From Nitrososphaeraceae archaeon (GTDB lineage: Archaea; Thermoproteota; Nitrososphaeria; Nitrososphaerales; Nitrososphaeraceae), in the NCBI GenBank assembly GCA_025937665.1, contig JAICQW010000007.1:1-22113 (forward strand): DNA of 22,113 bases, given 5' to 3'. Under the pieces are notes generated by a model. The model saw nothing but the letters and a program-made list of their open reading frames with translations. It searched no databases and was not told the origin of the DNA. Of this stretch, positions 6,787 to 12,898 are shown in pieces. Every line of letters starts with the position of its first letter. The first letter of the stretch is position 1. A program made the position numbers and the translations under genes.

Positions 6787-8223
6787 ATGGGTTATAGCGA
6801 ATTTCATGATAATGTAAATTCGATCAGCGAGAAGACAAAGAACTTAATTGACGATAGAAAGGACATTCAAATAGTATCTAATTCATCCTGCGATGGAATT
6901 ATTTCCGCAAGCCTGCTTATCAAAGCTATTTGGAAGCTAGGTGGAAAGGGAACAGCCCGTTTCTTAAGTAGTATGAATGAAGAGATTCTGACTGATCTAA
7001 AGAAGGAAGATCATGATTTCTATTTCTTTACGGATATTGGTTCAGGACTATCGGAGCTTTTTAACAAGCTTTTTTCTAAGAACTGGATTATGTTGGATCA
7101 TAGGAAAATTAGTGTGAATGAAATTACCGTAGATGATAATAACGCTATTCTAAATCCATGGAAATATGATATCGACGGTGATAGAGAAATTACGTCAGGC
7201 GGTATTTCATATCTTTTAGCTAAAAACCTGGACAAGAGATTTTCAGACTTATCCCCACTTGCAATAGTATCTGCGCTAGGAGAATATCAGGATGTAGGCG
7301 ACAAAAGATCTCTTGTAGGTCTTAACAATGAAATATTGGAAGATTCGAAAAAAGACGGACTCGTACAAACAGATATTGATTTATTATTGTCTTTTAATGA
7401 ATTCCTACCCATTCATGAATCCATAGCAAGTACTTATGTCCCATATCTATATGGACTGACATCAAAGAGCGACAAATGTCTTGATCTTCTCAGGAATACA
7501 AATATTACTTTGAAAAAGGACGGAAGGTTTAAGACAATTTGTGACATTAACCAAGAAGAAAAGTTTCTCATATTAGAAACTATCAAGAGCCACCTCAGTT
7601 CTCAAATTGACTCGAGTATTAATAACTTGGAGAATATTCTAATAGGCTATACTTATGTACTTCCATCCGAAGAGCAGGGCAGCCATCTATACGACGCGCG
7701 TAGATTTTCAGAATTGCTAAATTCGTCTGCCCTTAGTAATAAAACAGGATTGGGCATGAGCATTTGCTTGGGAGACCGCTCGTCTTCTCTTGAAGAGGCT
7801 GAAAAGGACGCACAAGAATTCAACAAGAATTCGCAATTGTTGATATCAAAAATACTTAAAGAGAAATGGAGGATTTTTGATAGAGGATTGTGTCTTTTCA
7901 TTGATGCCGAAGGAATAGTTGAACCAGATTATATTGGTCATCTGTCCAGGCTTTTGGGTTCACATTATCAATTTATGAATAAGGTAATAATTATCAAAGC
8001 TTCGATAGATGAAAATTACTCAAAATATTTCTTTAGCTCTCTGCTAAAGGGAGCTATTGATGTACAACAAATGACAAAGGAATTATCAGAATCAGTTAGC
8101 GGAATTACAATGACATTTAATAATGCTGAAGGGCAGATTGTCATACCACCTACACAAGAGGATTCTTTGATGTCTATTATTCAGAAACAATTAAAGAAGA
8201 TCTCAAATGAAAGAAGGATTTAA
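6787..8223 (+). CDS. RecJ-like DHH-superfamily protein (GAN/Cdc45-like) with degenerate catalytic motifs
   Basis: The fold and context match archaeal RecJ/GAN proteins, relatives of eukaryotic Cdc45 that associate with the MCM-GINS replicative helicase. Motif I reads SNSSCDGIISAS (31-42), where active enzymes have HxDADG: the His becomes N32 and the first Asp becomes S34, while only D36 survives. Motif II keeps Asp in FTDIGSG (D83). The DHH signature is DHR (104-106). The C-terminal GGH motif of the DHHA1 domain is replaced by a segment reading MTFNNAEG. The protein is therefore probably not a nuclease and may act structurally, as Cdc45 and the inactive Sulfolobus RecJ homologue do. The 478-aa length is normal. 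It overlaps pcc1 by 17 bp. Confidence 0.88.
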   Translation: MGYSEFHDNVNSISEKTKNLIDDRKDIQIVSNSSCDGIISASLLIKAIWKLGGKGTARFLSSMNEEILTDLKKEDHDFYFFTDIGSGLSELFNKLFSKNWIMLDHRKISVNEITVDDNNAILNPWKYDIDGDREITSGGISYLLAKNLDKRFSDLSPLAIVSALGEYQDVGDKRSLVGLNNEILEDSKKDGLVQTDIDLLLSFNEFLPIHESIASTYVPYLYGLTSKSDKCLDLLRNTNITLKKDGRFKTICDINQEEKFLILETIKSHLSSQIDSSINNLENILIGYTYVLPSEEQGSHLYDARRFSELLNSSALSNKTGLGMSICLGDRSSSLEEAEKDAQEFNKNSQLLISKILKEKWRIFDRGLCLFIDAEGIVEPDYIGHLSRLLGSHYQFMNKVIIIKASIDENYSKYFFSSLLKGAIDVQQMTKELSESVSGITMTFNNAEGQIVIPPTQEDSLMSIIQKQLKKISNERRI

Positions 8224-8461
8224 TATAAAGTCTAGCGTGAAAATAGAATTTGATAGTGAAAAGGAAATAGATACCATAATTAACGCATTAACACCCGATA
8301 ATGTTCGTATCCCTGAAGGACTAAAGATTAACATAAGACGTGAAAACAAATGTTTAATAATTGACATCCAGTGTAAAAATGGGTCAGGAACGTTCCTTAA
8401 CACAATAGATGAATTACTAGAACATATATCGTTATCAAGGGCAGTGACCTCTAATGATTGA
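8207..8461 (+). CDS. pcc1: KEOPS complex subunit Pcc1
   Basis: The 84-residue protein is the dimerising subunit of KEOPS, which makes the universal t6A37 modification of ANN-decoding tRNAs. It shows the Pcc1 pattern: an N-terminal strand (SSVKIEFDSEKE), a helix ending in NALTPDNVRIPEGL with the family's L.PDN motif (29-32), two strands, and a C-terminal helix (FLNTIDELLEHISLSRAV). It overlaps the RecJ-like gene by 17 bp and serS by 8 bp, so the operon is translationally compact. Identification rests on length, motif and the conserved rpsO-recJ-pcc1 neighbourhood. Confidence 0.88.
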   Translation: MKEGFNIKSSVKIEFDSEKEIDTIINALTPDNVRIPEGLKINIRRENKCLIIDIQCKNGSGTFLNTIDELLEHISLSRAVTSND

Positions 8462-9725
8462 TCCTAAGATTCTTAAAGAAAATCCGAACGCCATACGAGA
8501 AATGTTAGAGAGAAGAAAGGTTAGTTATCCGCTTGAGGAACTACTCGAACTTGATGGGAAAAGACGTGAACTAATAATGGAAACACAAGATTTGAGGCAT
8601 AGAAAAAATACATTATCACAAAGTATTGCAAGTAAGAAAAAAAATCAGGAATCTATCGAGAATGAGCTTAACGAGATGAGAAATGTTGGTGAGATGATGA
8701 ACACTGCCGAATCCAAGAAGGGGATAGTAGAAAAGAGATATGCGGAATTAATATACTCCATCCCCAACTTGTTACATGAATCAGTTCCAACTGGAAGTAG
8801 TGAGGATGACAATGTTGTCGTCAGAACGAATGATCATCTCTTAAAATCAAGAGCCAAAAATGACCATGTCGATCTAGCGTATTCCCTAGGACTCATCGAT
8901 CTTGAAAGAGCAGCAAAAATAGCTGGTGCCAGATTTTATTTTCTAAAAAAAGAAATTGTCAAGTTGAATCAGGCATTGATAAATTATGCTCTTGACTTTC
9001 TTGAAGGGTATGGTTACCAATTGATTCAACCTCCATTTATGTTGAAAAATGATGCAATCAAGGGATCCATAATCATGGATGATTTCCAAGATGTAATTTA
9101 CAAAATTGAAAATGAAGATCTATACATGATAGGCACATCAGAACATGCGATGGCTTCCATGCACATGGATGAAATTCTGGATTCGGTGAAACTTCCTTTG
9201 AGATATGCCAGTATTAGCCCATGTTTCAGGAAAGAGGCAGGAGCACATGGAAAAGATATGAAGGGCATATTCAGGGTTCATCAGTTTGAAAAAGTAGAAC
9301 AATTTGTCATCTCAGATTCATCAAATTCCTTTGATGAGCAAGAAAGAATGCAAAGCATTTCCGAAAGATTTTACCAGAATTTGGAAATACCATTTAGAGT
9401 TGTATTATTATGTAGTGCTGATACAGGTAAGGTGTCATCAAAGACGTACGACATAGAAGCCTGGATGCCTGGACAAAATAAATACAGAGAAATTGGATCC
9501 TGCTCTAATTGCATTGATTTTCAGGCGAGACGATTAGGCATACGTCATAGAGAAAAAGTAAACGAAGAAACTCAACTAGTACATACGCTGAATAGCACGC
9601 TTGTCGCCACTGAGCGAACCATGGTTGCAATTCTAGAGAATTATCAAACAAGTAATAAAACAGTAATTATCCCAACGGTGTTAAGGAAATACATGGGAGA
9701 TATCAAGGAGATTAAATCAACCTAA
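8454..9725 (+). CDS. serS: Seryl-tRNA synthetase
   Basis: The 423-residue class II aminoacyl-tRNA synthetase charges tRNA-Ser in the cytoplasm. An N-terminal antiparallel coiled coil (about 28-100), which binds the long variable arm of tRNA-Ser, precedes the catalytic core. TSEHAMASM (228-236) is at the position of the TAE loop. Motif 2 reads FRKEAG (258-263) through FRVHQFEKVE (273-282). Motif 3 is ATERTMVAILENYQ (385-398). This is the common SerRS type rather than the rare zinc-dependent form found in some methanogens. It closes the operon begun by rpsO and overlaps pcc1 by 8 bp. The next 280 bp have no intact gene. Confidence 0.97.
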   Translation: MIDPKILKENPNAIREMLERRKVSYPLEELLELDGKRRELIMETQDLRHRKNTLSQSIASKKKNQESIENELNEMRNVGEMMNTAESKKGIVEKRYAELIYSIPNLLHESVPTGSSEDDNVVVRTNDHLLKSRAKNDHVDLAYSLGLIDLERAAKIAGARFYFLKKEIVKLNQALINYALDFLEGYGYQLIQPPFMLKNDAIKGSIIMDDFQDVIYKIENEDLYMIGTSEHAMASMHMDEILDSVKLPLRYASISPCFRKEAGAHGKDMKGIFRVHQFEKVEQFVISDSSNSFDEQERMQSISERFYQNLEIPFRVVLLCSADTGKVSSKTYDIEAWMPGQNKYREIGSCSNCIDFQARRLGIRHREKVNEETQLVHTLNSTLVATERTMVAILENYQTSNKTVIIPTVLRKYMGDIKEIKST

Positions 9726-9974
9726 GTCGGTTCCAATTTATTCCAAATACACTGTAAAAATTATTATGAGAAAACCTGGAGGGTTGGATTGTTATAGTTC
9801 CTTGCACTAGAATTACTAACCAAGAAAATGCACCAGAATACTTGTGATCAATTTTCTATCGAAGTGTATATTACATGGTGAGATGAACTACGACGGCATC
9901 GCCATGTTATGGAACGTCCACATTATTTTATTATATTAAATTTTCAGGATACTCAGTAACCTCTTAAAGTGGAT

Positions 9975-9986
9975 AAAGATATAAAC
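9975..9986 (+). promoter_or_regulatory. TATA box deciding the start of the following regulator gene
   Basis: AAAGATATAAAC is centred about 29 bp upstream of the ATG at 10011, the spacing seen for leaderless genes elsewhere in this window. It therefore favours the ATG over the upstream in-frame GTG at 9969. A further AT-rich element at 9928-9940 could serve the GTG instead. Confidence 0.4.
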
Positions 9987-10010
9987 CTGATTCTCAAGAG
10001 TGATTTATCG

Positions 10011-10391
10011 ATGTCTAGAGGTAATTTAGACAAAAAGTCAACAATAAATATCAATTCACAGCGTCATGAAGAATTCATAAACATCAATTCACATCTGTAC
10101 GAAGAATTGCAGAGAGAAGCAGAAGAAAAACACTTTACTATGAAAGACTATGTCGAAATAATTCTCGATAGACATTCGAAGAGAAATCAAATGATTAATA
10201 GAATTTGGCCAGAATTGCAAATTGCAGGTGTTGATGAAAGTATCATACTTGTAGTAAATGTCATCGATAAAAAATTCTTTAATGTAAGATTGCATGATAA
10301 ATATCTATTCTGTGAACAGGACAAATCCACAGGATGTAATCATACAGCATTTGTTTGGATGCAAGCTGAAGATTTAGACTTTAGATGGTAA
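10011..10391 (+). CDS. Ribbon-helix-helix-like protein with C-terminal Cys/His motif
   Basis: The 126-residue protein begins with a charged leader. A ribbon-helix-helix-like unit follows: strand ININSHLYEEL, then helices through LQREAEEKHFTMKDYVEIILDRH (about 23-55). The C-terminal part ends with a conserved-looking module, C101-E-Q-D-K...C109-x-H111-x2-F. The same module occurs in the protein at 12026, so the two are paralogues. RHH units usually bind DNA as dimers, and the Cys/His tail may bind a metal; both roles are inferred. The strand unit is tandemly duplicated (see the repeat feature). The ATG was chosen for its TATA spacing; an in-frame GTG at 9969 would add 14 residues. I cannot name a target. 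Confidence 0.75.
   Translation: MSRGNLDKKSTININSQRHEEFININSHLYEELQREAEEKHFTMKDYVEIILDRHSKRNQMINRIWPELQIAGVDESIILVVNVIDKKFFNVRLHDKYLFCEQDKSTGCNHTAFVWMQAEDLDFRW
10044..10109 (+). repeat. 33-bp in-frame tandem duplication in the ribbon-helix-helix gene
   Basis: Bases 10044-10076 and 10077-10109 match at 26 of 33 positions. They encode ININSQRHEEF followed directly by ININSHLYEEL. The second copy continues into the helices and is presumably the functional DNA-binding strand. Confidence 0.75.
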
Positions 10392-10481
10392 TGTCTAATT
10401 CTACTTGAACCTACATGATTATGACAATCTCAGTTTGATAGACTAAGGCGCGGTTTTGACAAATTTTTATTTTAAACACTA

Positions 10482-10503
10482 GTAATAATAATAAAAAATA
10501 GAA
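10482..10503 (-). terminator. T-rich terminator after the winged-helix gene
   Basis: On the minus strand, a T6 tract followed by several TTA units begins about 27 bp after the stop codon at 10527. A plus-strand T-rich stretch at 10463-10474 probably serves the converging regulator gene. Confidence 0.35.
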
Positions 10504-10526
10504 CTCTAAATCTAATGTCTAAGAAA

Positions 10527-11252
10527 CTAACTTACTATTTTGATAAAATCTTTCAGGAGTATTTTTTGGTGTTGGAATAGAGTATCATATGTTTCAATAA
10601 ATTCTCTTTCAATTGATATTTGGTCTCTTAATACAGAACACAATTTATCTAACGTTATAGGATGTATATTATCTATCTTATTGACAGAGTAGGCATAAAC
10701 GTAGGCATTAATAATTTTTAAAACGAATGATGGTATTGTCTGCAATAGCAGCAAGATGCTCTTTTTCAAAAGGTCATCGACAGAGGAATTACCATTGAGA
10801 TTATTAAAATAAGTTTCAAGTATTTTCGTCCTACTACTTCCCAGCTCCACTATCGACGATGCTACCAAGACTCCAGTTTCTGTTAATTCATAGAACGGAA
10901 TGCCTTCTAATTGAAGTGCCTTTGGACCACGTCTTAGTGGAAGGCGACCGCCTTCCTTCACTAATCCCGAAGGTATTAAGACTTCATTTAGATCCTTGAA
11001 AATGGCAGAATAGATATTTTGCCATAACATTCCATTGTTCTTTGCTATTGCATGAGCGATCGAGGTACGAGTTCTCAATTCGGGGTTTTTTTCCAAAACA
11101 AGATGAGAGATAATTCCCCTTTGTCTTTTCGCCTCGCCAGTGAACTTGTTATTTTTTGTTTTAAAAGTATCAAAGATAGCAATGTGAGAAGATTTATTCT
11201 TTAGAACTACGTGCTTGTCGTATGTTATCAAGCTAAAGTTTTCCTTACTCAT
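10527..11252 (-). CDS. Putative winged-helix DNA-binding protein, unnamed family
   Basis: I do not recognise a named family for this 241-residue protein. Residues about 43-135 look like a winged helix: helices IISHLVLEKNPE and RTSIAHAIAKNNGMLWQNIY, a helix ending at SGLVKEGG, a basic segment LPLRRGPKALQ, and FYELTETGVLVASSIVELG. That last segment is typical of the strand-turn ending of archaeal winged-helix regulators ('y.lT..G'). The C-terminal hundred residues are helical and could dimerise. The gene starts inside the stop codon of the upstream zinc-ribbon gene (ATGA overlap), so the two are translationally coupled and probably act together, perhaps as a transcription factor and a partner. 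That last point is inference. Confidence 0.72.
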   Translation of the reverse strand: MSKENFSLITYDKHVVLKNKSSHIAIFDTFKTKNNKFTGEAKRQRGIISHLVLEKNPELRTRTSIAHAIAKNNGMLWQNIYSAIFKDLNEVLIPSGLVKEGGRLPLRRGPKALQLEGIPFYELTETGVLVASSIVELGSSRTKILETYFNNLNGNSSVDDLLKKSILLLLQTIPSFVLKIINAYVYAYSVNKIDNIHPITLDKLCSVLRDQISIEREFIETYDTLFQHQKILLKDFIKIVS

Positions 11253-11539
11253 CGCCCCTTCACAAATCCCCGTCGTCTTTTTTCTTCAAGTATCGGCAAG
11301 ATTCCCAGCTGGGAAAATGATTGATATTTAGATTTCAGGATGTTTTGGCTACGACCTGTCTTACAAGTAGGTTGTGTTCTTATCTTGCAGGAACAGCATG
11401 GGCAATTATATTGAAATATTTCAATTATATTGATATCAATTACAGCCTCACACGTTACACAATAGCCTTCACTACCATTATACCTTGGAACCTTACGAAG
11501 TACAAGAAATATACATTTCTTTTTACATGTGTGTTTCAA
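11249..11539 (-). CDS. Small Cys-rich double zinc-ribbon protein
   Basis: The 96-residue protein has Cys at 5, 9, 27, 30, 46, 48, 49, 51 and 59. The pattern HTCKKKC...YCVTCEAVI...YNCPCCSCKIRTQP resembles a small zinc-ribbon family that I associate with Nitrososphaeria, in which a CxxCE segment is followed by CPCCxxxLRTxP. The start is TTG, chosen because it gives the family-like N-terminus MKHTC; no ATG or GTG is available upstream in this frame. A TATA box at 11625-11638 would give a leader of about 65 nt. The stop overlaps the start of the winged-helix gene by ATGA. DNA or RNA binding, or a protein-protein role, are all possible. Confidence 0.65.
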   Translation of the reverse strand: MKHTCKKKCIFLVLRKVPRYNGSEGYCVTCEAVIDINIIEIFQYNCPCCSCKIRTQPTCKTGRSQNILKSKYQSFSQLGILPILEEKRRRGFVKGR

Positions 11540-11624
11540 TAATGCAGAACCCCCAAACCAAATTGTAACGACAATTCTTTTATCATGTCAATTCTTGTTA
11601 TGAGGAACAACCTTTGTACCACAC

Positions 11625-11638
11625 AATATATAATATAT
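11625..11638 (-). promoter_or_regulatory. TATA box of the zinc-ribbon/winged-helix pair
   Basis: The minus strand reads ATATTATATATTGT, a strong AT-rich TATA candidate about 90 bp upstream of the TTG start. If used, it cuts through the apparent 62-codon open frame at 11536-11724, arguing that this frame is not a gene. Confidence 0.35.
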
Positions 11639-11720
11639 CTTGTGCATATTCCCAATAGCAGGTTACATTTAGTTACTGAGATAAGTATTAAATTTGTTAT
11701 ACCTTTCGATGTTATTTTGC

Positions 11721-11909
11721 TCATTTTGAGACAACTTCCAGTTCACTCAATTTCTCCCTAAATTCCTCGTCTGAATATTCTCCAACACCTTCTTTTTTTA
11801 AAATATGATCAAGTAATTTTGGAGGCGTAGTAGGAGGCATAGTTTGTGCAACCCGTAATTTTAAACCATTCAATCTTTCACGAGAAATGTTAATGTTCTC
11901 CCAGTTCAT
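11721..11909 (-). CDS. Small ribbon-helix-helix-like protein (62 aa)
   Basis: This short gene reads NINISRERLNGLKLRVAQT near its start, then PPKLLDHILKKEGVGEYSDE and an acidic C-terminus. A strand with alternating hydrophobics, a helix with 'RLngLKlr' spacing, and a second helix with 'LLDhIL' match a ribbon-helix-helix DNA-binding unit, the fold of small archaeal repressors and antitoxins. No toxin-like partner is evident next to it. The ATG at 11909 adjoins a 21-bp element that recurs in the divergent promoter region shared with the regulator at 12026, which would suit autoregulation. Family unnamed. Being short, it could still be a chance frame, but its composition looks coding. Confidence 0.6.
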   Translation of the reverse strand: MNWENINISRERLNGLKLRVAQTMPPTTPPKLLDHILKKEGVGEYSDEEFREKLSELEVVSK

Positions 11910-11974
11910 TTTCTATAAGTTACTATAATCAATAATCTAATAAGTCTTTCTATAATTTATTATAATTTTCTATA
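11910..11974. repeat. Repeated 21-bp element in the divergent regulator promoter region
   Basis: TTTCTATAAgTTAcTATAATc at 11910-11930 recurs as TTTCTATAAtTTAtTATAATt at 11947-11967 (18 of 21 identical). A third start of the same element (TTTCTATA) begins at 11967. The copies lie in the 116-bp gap between two divergent ribbon-helix-helix-like genes, the first copy touching the start codon of the minus-strand gene. Direct repeats of this kind are typical operators for RHH dimers bound side by side. Confidence 0.6.
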
Positions 11975-11994
11975 TTTTTTCTAAATTTTTAACT

Positions 11995-12002
11995 CTTAAA
12001 TA
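11995..12002 (+). promoter_or_regulatory. TATA box of the regulator gene at 12026
   Basis: CTTAAATA is centred about 28 bp upstream of the ATG at 12026, predicting a leaderless mRNA and supporting that start. Confidence 0.4.
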
Positions 12003-12025
12003 CTTACCATAAGTTATAGCTAATT

Positions 12026-12424
12026 ATGGTAAAGGGCTGGGTACCTATCAGTATCAGTGAACAACTGGGTCAAAGGCTAATCGCGTTGTATTCCAATGAC
12101 CGAAAAAGGCCTGAGAATCAGAAATTCTCTCCATGGGTGAATAACATTCTTCTAAAATATGTTGAATTCCAGGAGCAACAAAAAGAGTATGGGCCATTTT
12201 TAGAGTTTAAAGATGCAGATCAAGCCATGGTAAATTTGTATGACCACGAAAGAAAGAAGTCGCTTGCAGTATACATTGATAGTCTCAAAAAGAAACTACA
12301 CTGCGAATATCACAACGACAAGACAGATTGCCTTCACGTTGGTTTTTGTCTGGGAATACCAGAAGTATATCGACTACTAATCAAAGATGGGTTCAAATCT
12401 CCAAGATCTTCAAGAAATAATTGA
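12026..12424 (+). CDS. Ribbon-helix-helix-like protein with C-terminal Cys/His motif (paralogue of the gene at 10011)
   Basis: The 132-residue protein starts with a strand and helix (GWVPISISEQLGQRLIALY) and a second helix ending FSPWVNNILLKYVE, consistent with a ribbon-helix-helix or related DNA-binding unit. The C-terminus carries L-x-C93-E-Y-x-x-D-K-x-x-C102-x-H104-x2-F107, followed by IPEVYRLL. The order and spacing match the 10011 protein, as does the central 'P.L......K K....V' stretch. The shared Cys/His module may bind zinc or sense redox state; this is inference. It is divergent from the 62-aa RHH-like gene across a repeat-bearing intergenic region. A T7 tract follows the stop codon. 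Confidence 0.75.
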   Translation: MVKGWVPISISEQLGQRLIALYSNDRKRPENQKFSPWVNNILLKYVEFQEQQKEYGPFLEFKDADQAMVNLYDHERKKSLAVYIDSLKKKLHCEYHNDKTDCLHVGFCLGIPEVYRLLIKDGFKSPRSSRNN

Positions 12425-12470
12425 TTACTTCATTTCTTCAGGTAATGGTTATTAAATTAAATGATTCTAA

Positions 12471-12477
12471 TTTTTTT
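12471..12477 (+). terminator. T7 terminator after the regulator gene
   Basis: A run of seven T lies 47 bp after the stop codon at 12424, consistent with archaeal T-tract termination. Confidence 0.4.
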
Positions 12478-12659
12478 CAATCATTCGCTGCATGTCCGGA
12501 GAATAGATTGATGATATGAAGAAGTTTTTCATAAACTTCAAGTTCTGTTATCGGAACAAAATTATCTCAAAATTCAAAATTTAGCTCAAACGATCAATAA
12601 TACTATGAACGCACCTTTTTATTTATGATTGAAAATATTTGACAGTAGCAAAACAAGAT

Positions 12660-12785
12660 CTATAAGTTTTTTATACTTTGTTGTACAAGAAAAGGTAACG
12701 CTTCAACTGCAACTGGTGGCGGAAGTGTTTTAGTTCCTGTCCCAATTACTAAATTCTTCCGACCATCGGTTGTAATTCCAAATTT
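12660..12785 (-). pseudogene. Possible remnant of a protein-coding gene (41 codons, no start)
   Basis: Between two in-frame stops the minus strand encodes a peptide that includes FGITTDGRKNLVIGTGTKT and then LPPPVAVEALPFLVQQ, ending at TAG. Codon choice and residue composition look like a real protein C-terminus, but there is no ATG, GTG or TTG in frame and a TGA closes it upstream. I do not recognise the family. It may be the tail of a decayed gene or simply chance. Confidence 0.3.
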
Positions 12786-12898
12786 TCAATCAAATAAAAT
12801 GTGGTATAGAAAATTTGATATTCAATTTGTAAGACTTACCTTACGACATAACACTCAGAATTGTGAATATCTTGATATACGCTCATTTATTACAATTC

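Larger units (their letters stand above)
12425..12898. other. Gene-free stretch between the regulator gene and the radical SAM gene
   Basis: No intact gene, tRNA or obvious structured RNA is visible. It contains the T7 tract at 12471-12477 and, on the minus strand at 12660-12785, a 41-codon coding-like frame without a start codon, listed separately. The plus-strand frame opening at 12799 overlaps the radical SAM gene and looks spurious. Confidence 0.6.

Noticed and set aside
9861..9920. A minus-strand snippet reading HGDAVVVHLTM, reminiscent of cupredoxin strands.
   Set aside because: Only about a dozen codons between stops with no ligand motif, too short to call a remnant.
9969..10010. Upstream GTG start for the regulator gene at 10011.
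   Set aside because: The TATA box at 9975-9986 is about 29 bp from the ATG at 10011 and lies inside the GTG-started extension. The GTG remains possible through the 9928-9940 element.
11536..11724. A 62-codon minus-strand frame that overlaps both neighbours by start/stop codons.
   Set aside because: Its composition is rich in hydrophobic and Cys residues without a recognisable pattern, a TATA candidate lies inside it, and only the overlaps support it. Kept as a question in the findings.
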